Shown here in pieces: positions 20,890-31,559 of a stretch of 64,000 bases of DNA. Numbering within the stretch: position 1 is the stretch's first letter; each line of letters opens with the position of its first letter. The notes under the pieces were generated by a model. The model ran no database searches and was not told where the DNA came from. It worked only from the letters and a program-made list of their open reading frames with translations. The stretch covers positions 1,323,549-1,387,548 of the forward strand of contig CAUYUJ010019948.1 of assembly GCA_963575745.1 (NCBI GenBank), given 5' to 3'. This DNA is from Prorocentrum cordatum (lineage: Eukaryota; Sar; Dinophyceae; Prorocentrales; Prorocentraceae). Both the position numbers and the translations under genes were made by a program.

Positions 20890-22735
20890 TCCCGGAGAGC
20901 TGCGACGTGCGCAATTGTCGCCACTGTCGTGGGCTCCGGGGGGGTCAGCGGAGTGAAGTTGTAAACGGGCCCAGCCGAGACCTCGCGGGACTTGCGGGGG
21001 CTGCGAAGTGAGCAATTGTCGCCAAGTTCGTTGGTTTTTGGGAGGTCCAGCGGGGTGGGTTTGTAAACGGACCCAGCCGAGGCCTCGCGAGACATTGGGG
21101 GGCTGCGAAGTGCACAATTGTCGCCAATTTCGTGGGGTCTTGGGAGGTCGCGCGGAGTGGGGTTGTAAACGGACTCAGCCAGAACTTCGCGGGATCTTCG
21201 GGGGCTGCGAAGTGCGCAAGGGTCGCCACTTTCGCGGGCATGTGAGGTCCTGCGGAGTGGAGTTGTAAGCGGACCCAGCCGATACTTCTCGGGTCCCTCG
21301 AGGGCTGCGAAGCGGGTATTTGTCATCAACTTCGTGGGTTTGTGGGATGTCCAACGGAGTGGAGATGTAAACGGACCCAGCCGAGACCTCGCGGGACCCT
21401 TGGGAGCTACGAAACATTGTACTTAATTTCATGGGTTCTCGGGAGATCCAGCGGAGTGGAGTTGTAAACTGACCTTGCCGAGACCCTGCGGGATCTTCGG
21501 GGGCTGCGAATTGCGCGAATGTTTTTTTTTGTCGTGGGTTCTTGGGAGGTCCAGCGGAGTGGAGTTGCACGGGGATCCCAGCCGAGACCTCGCGGGACGG
21601 TCGGAGGCAGCGAAGTGGTATTTGTCGCATCATTCGTGGGCTCATGGGAGGTCCAACGGAGTGGAGTTGTAGACAGGCCCAGCCGAGACCTCGCGGGTCA
21701 TTGGGGGGTTGCGAATTGCGCATTGGGTGCCATGTTCGTGGGATCTTGGGAGGTTCAGCGGATTGGAGTTATAAACGAACCCAGCCAGAACTTCGCGGGA
21801 TCTTCGGGGGCTGCGAAGTGAGCAATTCTAGGCAATGTCGTGGGCTCTTGGGAGGGCCAGCGGAGTGGAGTTGTAAACACACACAGCCGAGACTTCGTGG
21901 GCCACAGGGGGTCTTGAAAGGCCCAGCGCATAGGACCTTACGACCTTCTCGGGGGTTGCGACGTGCGCAATTGCCGCCTTTTTCGCTGGCTCCTGGGACC
22001 TGGGGGGTCGCGCGGAGTGGAGATGCACGGGAATCCAGTTTGGATTTTACGACCCCCCCGGGTGCTCCGAAGTGCGCAATTGTCGCCACGTTCGTGGGCT
22101 CCTGGGAGGTCGCGCGGAGTGGAGTGGCACGCAGACCCGGTGGGACCTCGCGGCTCTTTGCAAGGCTCGAGGTGCGCAATTGTTGCCACGTTCGTGGGCT
22201 CCTGGGAGGTCGTGCGGAGCGGGGTTGCATAGGGCTCCAGTTGGGACTTCGCGGGACCGTCGGAGGCTGCGAAGTGCGCAAGTGTCGCCAATTCCGTGTG
22301 TTCTTGGGAGGTCCAGCGGAGTTGAGTTGTAAACGGACCCGGCCGAGATTTCGCGGGACCCGTGGGGGTTGCGAAGTGCGCAATTGTTGCTAATTTCGTG
22401 GGTTCTTGGGAGGGCGCGCGGAGAGGAGTTGCACAGGGATCCAGTCAGGACCTCGCGGCTTCCTGGCGGGGCTGCGACGTGCGCAATTGCCGCCACTTTC
22501 GCGGGCTCCTGGGGAGGTCGCGCGGAGTGGAGTTGTACGGGGATCCAGTCAGGACCTGACGGCTCCCTCGGGGCTGCGAAGTGCGCAATTGCCGCCATTG
22601 TTGTGGGTTTTTTGGAGGTCACGCGGAGTGGAGTTTCTTCCGTGTTTGCGAAGTGCGCAATTGTCGCCAATATTGTGGGTTCTTTGGGGGTCCAGCGGAG
22701 TGGAATTTTACGGGGGTCAAGTTCGGACCATGCTG
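20890..22735. repeat. Tandem satellite, ~101-bp monomer, about 18 copies
   Basis: The word TGCGCAATTGTCGCC and its variants recurs every ~101 bp (20911, 21012, 21113 and onward). Each copy is followed by TTCGTGGGCTCTTGGGAGGT, GCGGAGTGGAGTTGTAAACG and a CCGAGACCTCGCGGGAC segment. Monomers differ by substitutions and small indels. Long open frames on both strands follow the repeat and carry no recognisable domain. Confidence 0.95.
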
Positions 22736-22739
22736 GCCC

Positions 22740-23130
22740 GCCGTGCCACCTCGGGCGCTTGCCTCGCTCAGCGCCACCCGCTGTTCTGCCATAGAGCGAG
22801 CGCATGGCGCTGTTCTTTCCCGCGCATGTAGCGCTCGGCGCTGTTGCTGCTACTGAACACGCATGTCGCATGTCCCTCCTGTCACCCCTCTGGATTATTA
22901 TGTCAACGTCTCTATCTTGTTTATCCGTAAGGGCTTCGCCCCCTGCCGCCGGCCCGCTCTCTCGGATAACGGGTAATACGAGAGCGAAATCATGAGGCTT
23001 TGGCGCCGCCGTGTAGCAGCGTCGGGACTTCACGCGAAGACGACGAGTAATCGGCAAGAAACATTGAGAGTTTGATGATATTGTTGAATTCGGTGTTGTA
23101 TTTCGAGCTTGCTCGCGTATGCAAAGCAAA
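22740..23130 (-). other. Possible exon sequence, unrecognised
   Basis: Between two tandem arrays. The minus-strand phase ending the satellite frame reads with ordinary composition from 23129 (for example PKPHDFALVLPVIRESG and DKQDRDVDIIIQRGDRRD). No domain is recognised and no stop separates it from the satellite. An imperfect hairpin TTATCCGTAAGGGC / GATAACGGG lies near 22918-22975. Confidence 0.2.
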
Positions 23131-23144
23131 ACGCACTTCTACGA

Positions 23145-23585
23145 AGTATTGAAATGTTGCAAATCCCGTGTGTTTTTGGACCCTGATCCCATCGATCTGC
23201 GCGAGGGTGCCACCGAATGTCAGAAATGTGGCAAGTACCTATTGTTTCTTGGACCCTGACCCCGCCGATCTGCGTGAGGGGTGCCACCGAATGTCAGAAA
23301 TGTAGCAAATCCTATTTGTTGTTGGATCCTAACCCCGCCGATTTGCGTGAGGGGTGCCACCGAATTTCAGAAATGTAGCACATCCCTTCTGCTTTTGGAC
23401 CCTGACCCGGCCGATCTGCGTGAGGGGTGCCGCCGAATTTCAGAAATGTTGCAAATCCCTTGTGTTGTTGGACCCTGACCTCGCCCGCCGATTTGCGCGA
23501 GGCCCGCCGAATGTCAGAAATGTGGCAAATCCCATGTGTTTTTGGACCCTGACTCCACCGATCTGCGTGACGGGTGTCAACTTCG
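23145..23585. repeat. Tandem repeat, ~74-bp unit, six copies
   Basis: AGAAATGTNGCAAATCCC recurs at about 23150, 23224, 23298, 23372, 23446 and 23517. Each copy is followed by TTTTGGACCCTGAC, the CGCCGATCTGCGTGAGGGG segment and CACCGAATGTC. Confidence 0.95.
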
Positions 23586-23989
23586 ACCCCCTCTGAAATT
23601 CAGAGAACCCTCCCAGGAGACGCGAACAAGGGTACTTTTCGGCTCCCCCCCTCGCGCGGTCCACCAACAAGGAACAGTAAGCAGCAAGAAGCAGAACTGT
23701 ACCAGTGGAAACTGGAAACTGGAACTGGCGCAGGGAACAGCAAACCCTGGGAGCTAATGCACACTGTGGGTCCTTTAACATGGTTCTTTTATTGAGCGGG
23801 TCTATGTCTAGTCGCCTCATGTGTGTAAAGGTTTGGGTACGTCACCGGGTAAGTACTATCCTATTCCAGTCCAGATGCCAAGGCCATACGGCCGATGCCG
23901 CCGACCCTGAATGGAGACGACGACGACGACGATGACGACATGACGACGACGACAACGGCGGCGACGACGACGACAGCTTCGCTGACGTG
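23586..23989. other. No gene recognised; short (GAC)n at 23908-23975
   Basis: Contains CTGGAAACTGGAACTGG short repeats near 23700 and a GACGAC array near 23910-23970. Confidence 0.55.
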
Positions 23990-24480
23990 TGCCAGAGTCC
24001 TCAGGGATGCTTCTTGGGATCTCTTCGGAATACTTTTGGGGGCCCCTGGGCGGGGAATTTTTGGACATCTTAGGAGTCTCGTGGGGGCCTCTTTGGAACC
24101 TCTCGAGGGCCTCTTCGGGATTCCTGGAGACCTCTTGTAGGCCTCTTGGGGCCTCTTGGGGACATCTTGGGGCATCCTGGGAGCCTTTCGCGGCCGAGGG
24201 CTCGAAATGTCCGTTCGGATCTTGAGGGTCGTTTGGAATGTCTTGGAGGCATTTTGGTTTGTCTTGGGGTCTTCTTGGGCTGTTTGGGGGCCCTCTTGGA
24301 GGCCTCGTGGGCCGTCTTGAGGCGATCTTAGGGGCCTCCTGTGCCGTCTTGGAGCGGCGGGCCAACGGGAAATCAATTGATTCTGGGCTATTTCGGGTGT
24401 GCTCTTAGAGGCCTCTGAGGCCTCCTGGGCAGTCTGGCGGGCGTGACGGCGCTTTGGATAGATCGTTTGGCGATAGGGGG
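23990..24480. repeat. Degenerate minisatellite, core GGCCTCTTGGGG
   Basis: Repeated GGCCTCTTGGGGCC, GTCTTGGGG and GGCATTTTGG-type words with a period near 20-30 bp. Same family as 38740, 41780 and 42840; 11271 is its complement. Confidence 0.75.
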
Positions 24481-25309
24481 GCCTTTGACCGTGTCGGGTG
24501 TCTCTTGGGGCACTCTTGGCCTGTCTTGATATTTTCCTTCGCCCCATCACACCCAGGGAGGGATTCGTATCTGACCCCCCGCTCCCCCGGGACCCCCCCC
24601 CCTAAGGAGGTGGGATCAAAGAGAAGACGCTTCCCTTCGACTCGATAGCGACATTGACATATTTTCGCTTGCTGACAAGCCTGAGGGGGAGGGTGCAGGG
24701 AAAGGGGACGACGGACACAACGACTGACGGAGACGACGACTCGAACAGACAAGCCTCCTCCCACACGCCGGCAGGGTCGGCGGATTTCGAAGACCCTCGT
24801 CAGCATGAGCATAATTGTCATAGTTATCAGACCACCAGGGTCATTGTGCAAGTGCTGCCGCAGGTAGCGTTGGATGTTGCACCTGTCGCATGGTATTTTT
24901 AATTAATTGCCACACACCTCGCCATTGCCCCCGCAGTTATTACACATTGCGCCACATGCCGTGCTACCACTATTGATTGTGATGCATGGGAAGTCGACGA
25001 ATCTGATACTGCCGCTCCCACATCAGGCGCTGGAACGTGTGACCCGCGATGCCCTGACATCTCGCCCATTCCCATGCAGAGTCACTGTTCTACCGTTGGC
25101 CCAGATGCCCCTGTCTGGGTCAGGAAACAACAAGTTAATTGCATCGTGACCGTATCTGTTCTTCAAGCTGGCGTGTCCACTGCATCGATTGCGTGCGCAG
25201 TGCGGTCCTTCGGTTGCAGCTGGTCTGCGTCACCGCTCCCCGTCGTGCTTACGCTGGCGTACCATGCTGCGCGACCATGTCCCACGAATCATTGTCGATC
25301 ACAGTGTGC
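24481..25309. other. Non-repetitive DNA, no gene recognised
   Basis: One of the least repetitive stretches. The plus-strand phase across 24910-25355 is open with Cys-containing peptides (for example ACAVRSFGCSWSASPLP). Minus-strand frames are also open over parts, so no strand is favoured. Confidence 0.4.
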
Positions 25310-25590
25310 AGACCCACAAATTACATATACCGTAGCACCCCGCAGTTCCTGCTAAGAGTGAGAGGGCGGGCGAGGGGTGGGTCGCGGCGTGGGTCGTGGA
25401 TGGGTCGCGGCGTGGGTCGCGGGTGGGTCGCTGGCGGGTCGCGGGGTGGGTCGCGGGTGGGTCGTTGGTGGGTCCCGGGCGAGGACGAGGGCAACAACAA
25501 CAATAATCTTGGCCACGGAATCCCCCTTCAGCCTCGCACCCAGGGACAATTATTGACCGTTCGGCCCCGTCGTCATTCTGATTTATACAC
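25310..25590. repeat. Composite repeat: GGGTCGCGG array plus (CAA)n, family shared with 42185-42830
   Basis: ACCCCGCAGTTCCTG, then GGGTCGCGGGTGGGTCG repeats (25375-25475), then GGCAACAACAACAAT and a conserved right flank CACCCAGGGACAATTATTGA followed by CCGTTCGGCC. 42185-42830 has the same parts in the same order, which identifies a dispersed unit. Confidence 0.75.
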
Positions 25591-27467
25591 ATGTAAATCG
25601 TGGGGAAGTTGCAGCTATGTTCTTATCATCTTCCGGGGCCAATCCATGCTCCTAGGCGCCAGGAATGAAGCGGGAGCTCACGAACCGCAAGGGTTGACAT
25701 TTATCTGGAAACGCCTATTCCTCCCCCCCCTCCCCCCCCCGCTCCTCCAACGGGGTCGGGGGTGTGGCCCACACTCCCAGGCACTTGGGGCATCCATGGA
25801 TGCCAAGGAAGGAAAGGGGAGCGGGGCGAGGGAGAAAGGGGGGGATAAAGCGAGGGGAGAATCAACGGGGAAGGCGAGGAAGAGTGTAAGGGAGACAGCA
25901 TAGAAGAAGGAGGTGCACAGGAGGGTTAGTTGAACACGGCGCGCTGGCTGCTGGGATCTAGTTCCATGGAGGGTGTTGGCGAGCATGTGGGCTGAACATG
26001 CGGCGAGCACATTGCCTGCCGGCGAAACGGAGCCTGAACCGTTGAACCTTGCCACGACGAACGAGGTACGCAGATCCGTACCGTTGACATATTGGCAACA
26101 GTATCCAGCCTGCGTCGGTAGTTATTCTCTTCGAGCGTAGAAGCGAATGATCTCGCACTTGGTCATGTGTATACATCTGTATATGCACGCGCACGGCTTC
26201 TACGTGCTACGATGTTTTCCCATACGTGCAAGTTGGTGCGGGGTCATGTTACATACGGCTACTGATCCTCATTTCCCCTTCTTCCATCGAATGCTCTTCC
26301 TCTAGTGTCTTCTTTGCTTGCCCTTTCCCTCCTTACTCGTCATCGGCCGCTCCTTCTTGTCCCTCCTGCCTGCTTGGGGTCAGGCATCGGAGCAGACGTT
26401 TTGATGGGTCGCCCGGTTCGCGCCGCTTGGGTGGAAGAGGTTTGTTGACAGTGTCTCATCGTAAGCTTACGGAGACAGGGATTCAGGTCTTGGACTGTGC
26501 CATGGCGTTGCCACAGTCGCGATTGACCCCGCACCTGCTGTGCATTCTCGTCTCCAGTGTCCCCGAATGCCATCCCGAAGCTGTTCTGATGCGGAGGGCC
26601 GGTGCCAGGGGACTCTGCGGATTTCGACTCGCGGAAGACAGGGTGTTGGATTCTCTGGCGGGCTCTCGTCCGCGGCCCTGTTCGGGCCTCGCAGACGGCT
26701 TGGTGTGCTTGCCCAGAGAGGCCCGTCAGCAGGCGCGCACGTGTGATGCTGCCTCGTCTTCTCAGTTGCCTTCCCCGGCCCCGCCCCCTCTGCGGGCAAA
26801 ACTTTTGCCCGCCTCCACTCGAGCTTGGAGTTCCCGGCTCTCTTCGCCAGAAATCCCCGGCGCCCTGCGTGCAGGCATCACTCTTGCCCCTGGAGGCCCG
26901 GTATTGTTTGATATCCAGTTCGCCTCGGCCTTGCGGCACCCCTTCCAAGATAGTCCAAGACGATTTGGATGTGTACATAAGTCTTGCCCACACCTCCCTC
27001 TTCCGCCCTCCCTCACCGCCCTTTCTCCACCCTGCCTCCCTCTCCCGTCCCAAGCCCCCCTGCCCCCTCCGCCCATCCCTCGCCCACCCCCTCCCCGCTC
27101 CTCCCTTCTCCGCCCCCCTCTCCCCGCCCTCGCCTCCCCCCTTCCACTCCGTCTCATCGCTCCCCTCCCTCCCCCACCCCTCCCCTCCCAATCCCTCCCC
27201 CCATTCCCCAAATTCCACGCCCGCCTCTCCCACCTCATCCGCGCGCGGCGGCCGCCGTCCCACCGTGCAGGCCTGGTCCCTGCATGGTGCGCCTGCTGCG
27301 GTCCGTCCTCCTCGCCGCCGCAGGACGCCCCCTCGCCAGCATCGCCGCCATCGTCGTCGTCCGTGTCCCTTTCGATTTCGTTGTCCCCCTCCCCCTCCCC
27401 CTCCTCCTGCTCCTTCTCCTTCCCCCCCCATTTTCCTTTCTGAGGACAAACCAACTGACGCATAGCC
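25591..27467. other. No gene accepted; pyrimidine tract at 26990-27240
   Basis: 25700-25900 is C-rich then G/A-rich. 26220-26980 has mixed composition and long open frames on both strands (405 codons plus, 429 minus) that overlap each other and share no recognisable domain. 26990-27240 and 27365-27435 are C/T-rich low complexity. Confidence 0.45.
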
Positions 27468-27640
27468 ATCACATGTTGGAGGTACTCGCGGATTTCTGGG
27501 ATCGGCGCTGGACCCCCCCCCCAGATGCGCCTCTGGCACCGCCGCCCCTGGCGCGCTCTGCCCCTGGCGCGCTCTTCGCGCCAGGGAGGCGGGCCATCCT
27601 CGGTCCAAGAAGCCCGCGCGGACCTTCAAAAGCTCATGCC
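27468..27640. mobile_element. Foldback element, family 3
   Basis: CGCGGATTTCTGGGATCGGC on the left, and GGCGCGCTCTTCGCGCCAGG with CGGTCCAAGAAGCCCGCGCG on the right. Ends ACATGTTGGAGG and CCTTCAAAAGCTCATG. Diverged from the 16970 copy but with the same layout. Confidence 0.75.
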
Positions 27641-27779
27641 CATGCAGTTGTGTGTTCCTCTGTCCTCGTGATCCCCCTCTCCTTCGCCCTCCCGCTCGCC
27701 CTCCTCCTACCTCTCCTCCTCCCGCCTATCGACTTCAACGGTCGGATAACCCCGCTTATCTTTGTCAAGGGATGTCTAA

Positions 27780-27892
27780 GTCTCCTCCACCTCCTCCTCC
27801 TCTTCATCTCCTGCTCCTCCTCCTCCTCCTCCTTCTCCTCCTCCCCCTCCTCCTCCTCCTCCTTCTCTCTCTCTCTCTCTCTCTTCAGATTT
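27780..27892. repeat. (CCT)n followed by (CT)n
   Basis: CTCCTCCTCCTCC with interruptions, then a perfect CTCTCTCTCTCT run ending at about 27885. 27893-28552 shows no recognised gene; 28495-28545 is a G/A-rich tract. Confidence 0.9.
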
Positions 27893-28552
27893 CCCAAGGA
27901 GGCGCAAGGGGAGGAGCGGGGGATGACGAAGAGCTTTCCCTTCCAGCCCGCTGTGGCATGTTCCTTCGACGCGTCCCTGCGCCCTCCTCTCTCCTGCCTG
28001 CACCCGTCCCTTCTGTTCGGACGCCTGGCTGCTGCCGGGCCGTCCGGGGGATCGCCAGCTCTGCACGCGCTGCCGCACGGAGCCGTGGCTGATCCGGAGG
28101 TTGCGCCCACCACCGCGTCGGAAGACGGCATGCTCTCGCTCTCCTGCCACGCTGGATTGGAGGCGGCGCGTCGCTCGTCGGGAACTTCGCCACGAGATGT
28201 GACGACAGACTGGGAGGATCTAGGGCTGCGCGCGTTGTTCGGAGCTGGATGTTGCGAGTCTCACGCGCGTTGTTCGCCCGCCGTGCGCAATGCCATCGGC
28301 GACCTGCCACTTTCACTCGACAGACAGACAGACAGAGAAGCCAGGCGCCCGGACGGCGCATCGGCAACATAGCGTTGACTAAGGATTGACCGGCCCCCGC
28401 ACGTACCAAACGTGCGTCGTGCGAGCGAGCAGCGGGAGACAAATCGACGTCTTGAGTTCAAACAGATTCGTCAGGACATTTTCGACAAGCGGAGGGGAGG
28501 AACGGGAGGGGGAGGAGGGGAGCGAGGGAGGGGGAAGGGGGAGGCACGGCCC

Positions 28553-28747
28553 TCAGAGCCTCCTGCTGCGCGGTGGCCTCATGGAAATGCCCATCATGTG
28601 CTTCCAGCGCTGCTCCAACCCCACGGATCGATCGATGATTGCCTCCTGCAGCCGCTGGTGGTCCAGGTGCCTCTTCGCCGCTTCGTTCATCATGTGTGAA
28701 TAGAGGGCCCGCACTGGTCTGGGTATGTACGTCTTCAGCCGATGCAC
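28553..28747 (-). CDS. Candidate exon, unrecognised
   Basis: The minus-strand frame gives a 64-residue peptide with ordinary, helix-prone composition (PRPVRALYSHMMNEAAKRHL, then LQEAIIDRSVGLEQRWKHMM). This is unlike the Pro/Arg/Ser-rich noise in surrounding frames. No family was recognised. A second plausible minus-strand piece lies upstream at 29130-29310, so both could belong to one split gene. Splice sites are not resolved. Confidence 0.3.
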   Translation of the reverse strand: MHRLKTYIPRPVRALYSHMMNEAAKRHLDHQRLQEAIIDRSVGLEQRWKHMMGISMRPPRSRRL

Positions 28748-29129
28748 GTGGTATTAGAAGGCCCGCTCGCCCTCAGTTGGCCCGCTCGCCCTTGGGGCAA
28801 CGTGTCTTGTCGGGGCCCCTGTGTGCGAGTCCACGCCTACAGATGCACACCCGAGGAACCAAAGAGTTGTTTTGTTCGGCAAGTTCGCGTTTGCTTCGAG
28901 TTCCGCATTCGATGCTGCCAGAAAGTGGCTGTAATCGAAGTTCAAATCTGGCATTTGCATTTTCTGTGCTGCACCAGTGAGATATTGTATGTTCCTCGCG
29001 CTGCCTGTGCCTACGCGCAAGACGGCGTTTGGCTTCTCTGTTCCTCTGTCTCTGTCTGGGCATTTCTGCTGGCCCGCCTCCATAACGAGAGCCGCGCTGC
29101 CGTCTGCTCCCCTCCCCCTCCCCCGGCCC

Positions 29130-29310
29130 TCATCCTCCGCCCCCTCTGCTGATGGGGCCAGCATTGGGAGGGGCCAGTGAGGTCCCCGGAGCTCGCTCCC
29201 GTGCTCGGAACGATCGACGGGTACCCTGAGGAATGTTGGCACGCCGCCAAGCCAGCTGTCGTACTGCTTCCGCCATGACTTCGGCGTGGAGCCGGATCAC
29301 GAGGGAAGAG
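29130..29310 (-). CDS. Candidate exon, unrecognised
   Basis: The minus-strand phase reads LVIRLHAEVMAEAVRQLAWR and continues for some 25 residues before turning into a low-complexity Pro/Gly tail. Composition suggests real protein, but the piece is short and has no known motif. 28748-29129 between the two candidates is non-repetitive without a clear product. Confidence 0.25.
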
Positions 29311-29630
29311 ACTGAGGAGGGAAGCCGCGGGGTGAGGAAGGGTCGTGGGAGGATGCGGTGGGGGAAGAAGAGATACATGGAGGGAGTCAGAAAGATGAGG
29401 AGGCAGGAGGGAGGATGAGGAAGACTTGGAGGAGGGTATAGGTGACGGATGGATGGGGGAGGACCAGGGAGGAGTAGAGGGGAAGAGGTGGGAAGAGGAG
29501 GGAGGTAGGGCGGGAGGGGGAGTGAGAATGGAGGAGGAGGAGGAGGAGGAGGAAAAGCAGAAGTGAGGAGGCGGAGGGAGGGGTGTTGGGGGTGTTGAGG
29601 GAGGAGGACGGACATGACGACGAGCACGAG
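29311..29630. repeat. GGA/GGAGGA-rich purine tract
   Basis: Irregular GAGGAGG and GGAGGGAGG repeats, with a pure (GGA)n run at about 29532-29552. Confidence 0.8.
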
Positions 29631-29895
29631 GAGGATGGGGGCCCGTGGAGGATCGGCCCGACGCTTCGGATCTGGAGGGTTGCGTTCTTGGGTCCTCTCC
29701 CTGCTCGTCCTCCCATTCCTCCCCTCCTGCGCCCACGTCATCGTCAGCCTGCGTCTCAACTGTCTTCGCAGCCTGCTTGGCTCAAGCGTTCAGGGGGGGC
29801 ATCCGTGCCCTCGCAGTGGTCTGTGAAAGCCATTGCCCCGGGCCCGCGAGAGCTCGCCCTGGGAAAAAGCGGCCTGTCAATTTGGAGAAGGAACC

Positions 29896-30100
29896 TTTGC
29901 ATTGACATACGCGCTCTAATGTCCGCGCGGCGTTCTCGGGTCGGCGCGGGCCCCCCCCACCCCTGGCGGTGGTGCCGCCACCGCCCTCTGGCGCGCTCCG
30001 CACGCCAACGAGGAGTGCCGAGCGCCGGCCCACGAACGGCTTCCGCGCAGGCCTTCGAACGCCGCCGCGTCTACGCTGAGCCCCATCGTAAGGAGGAGTA
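29896..30100. mobile_element. Diverged family-3 foldback
   Basis: GTCCGCGCGGCGTTCTCGGG, GGCGCGCTCCGCACGCCA and GGCTTCCGCGCAGGCCTTCG follow the family-3 order. The trailing CCCCATCGTAAGGAGGAGTA matches CCCCATCGTAAGGATGAGTA after the exon at 39655. Confidence 0.5.
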
Positions 30101-30163
30101 CTCTTCCAGGGGTGCCCTGGAGCCCCCTCCGCGCGGCCAACCTCGAAGAGGAGAAATTGCCAC

Positions 30164-30325
30164 AAACATCAACTATTGGCGCTCCGCGCGGATCTCTTGG
30201 ATCCGCGCTGGGGCCCCCTGGCCGTGCTTCCGGCGCCGCCCCCGGCCTCCTCCGCTCGCCAGGGATCGGGGTCCAGCATGGATCCAAGGCAAGGAATCCG
30301 CGCGGAACGCCCAAGGTTTATGTTC
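30164..30325. mobile_element. Foldback element, family 3
   Basis: Ends AAACATCAACTATTGGCGCT and GAACGCCCAAGGTTTATGTT. Arms CGCGCGGATCTCTTGGATCC and ATGGATCCAAGGCAAGGAAT. Centre GGCGCCGCCCCC. Well matched to the 16970 copy. Confidence 0.8.
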
Positions 30326-30778
30326 ACGTCGTTTCTTCTTCTTCTTCTGCAATCCCGGCCCTCAGCCCGTCGCCATGGGCCACATGGGCTGCCAACCTCG
30401 GTCTCAGCTTTGACATCCACGGGGCCGTGCATTCTCACGCCAGGTTCGTGTCGTGACGACCCTGGCGTGGGTTTCCGACCAGGGTTTGACCTAAGCGGTG
30501 TTAGCGATCTCGTGGGTCGTTTTCGTTTTGATTTCGTTTTGCGGCAAAGGCGGACCGAACACACTAAGCGGGGAAAACGAAAGCAAGACGAGGGCGGAAC
30601 ACACTGTTTGCGTCGAGCCCTGCTTCTGACACGGCGTGGACCGCTCAAACTGGAACGATCGGCGGCTGTTCGATCGCATGATCAGTCCATACTGGCCGAT
30701 TCTGGACCACCAGCTGTGTCCCACTTTGGCCGCCCTTGTGGCGGGATCGCTGCCGCACCCACACGATGGGAACCTGGC
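30326..30778. other. No gene recognised
   Basis: Contains TCGTTTTCGTTTTGATTTCG near 30512 and a partly inverted GGGAAAACGAAAGC near 30570. No convincing coding sequence. Confidence 0.5.
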
Positions 30779-30962
30779 CGTACAGTCGGGGCCCTGAAGA
30801 AGGAACCCTTTTCGTTGGGAAGGGGCTCCGTGTTCCTCAATTGTTTCGCAGTTTGCCTCAGGTTTTTCTTATGTTTTCGATAGGGAATCGAATTTTAACT
30901 TATGGAAAAAAGGGGCCTCGTTCCCTATTTTCGGGTTCCTTAGGTCAACGCCCCGACTGCAC
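30779..30962. mobile_element. TIR element, family 2 (~183 bp)
   Basis: Left end GTACAGTCGGGGCCCTGAAG, right end CAACGCCCCGACTGCA; the outer 12-13 bases are inverted repeats. The interior (AGAAGGAACCC, GGGGCTCCGTGTTCCTC, AAGGGGCCTCGTTCC, GGTTCCTTAGGTC) aligns throughout with 32532-32714. Confidence 0.8.
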
Positions 30963-31115
30963 CGCGCATCCCCGGATCCGACCTGGCTGCATGGCGTGCT
31001 GCCCCGCCCGACAGGCGGGGGGTGCCAGACTCTGGAAGACAGAGCTCCCGACCCGCCTCGCACGCCCTGCGTACCGCAGCCGCTGGGGATCCTGCCACGC
31101 GTGCTCGGGTGAGCC
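30963..31115. other. GC-rich spacer, nothing recognised
   Basis: Includes a short palindromic CCCCGCCCGACAGGCGGGGG. No feature is recognised. Confidence 0.5.
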
Positions 31116-31365
31116 CTTAGTGGGCCCTGGAAACGACAGGGCCGTTTTTTTTATCGGTTCCGTTTTGCCGTTTTTTTGCCGGTTCCGGCGCCGGTTTTTT
31201 ACCGGTGCCGTCGCCGTTGTTTTACCGGTTCCGGCTCCGGTTCCAATCCCGGAGCCGTTTTTTGCCGTTTCCGGTCGCCGTTTTTTCGCCGTTTCCATTT
31301 TCAAGGGACATTTTTTTTGGAAACGGTGAGAAAACGGCCCTGCCGTTTCCGGGGCCCTTTTGGGG
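31116..31365. mobile_element. TIR element, family 4 (~250 bp)
   Basis: Left CTTAGTGGGCCCTGGAAACG then ACAGGGCCGTTTT; right AAAACGGCCCTGCCGTTTCC then GGGGCCC. The interior GGTTCCGGCTCCGG and TTTTTTGCCGTTTCC is the reverse complement of the 5737 element. 31366-31545 beyond it is unremarkable. Confidence 0.8.
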
Positions 31366-31559
31366 GGCTCTCCGTGAGCCCCCCAAGAGGCTTTCAGGAA
31401 GCCCCCACGAGAGGTCTTTCCAAGAGGGCTGTCAGAGGTCTCTCGTCCACGACCCAGGCATCGCATCGCGTTCTCGCTGTGGGGATCGCTCGAGGCAGAG
31501 TGATTTGTTCTCCCGCTCGACGCGCGGGCGCGCCACAGCAAAGAGGGCAAATGGGGATC

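Noticed and set aside
21542-22393. 283-codon plus-strand frame in the satellite
   Set aside because: Follows the 101-bp monomer, and the minus strand is equally open. No sign of coding constraint or known repeat-protein motif.
26226-27629. Overlapping long frames on both strands (405 and 429 codons)
   Set aside because: They overlap one another in GC-rich sequence, end in pyrimidine tracts, and contain no recognisable motif.
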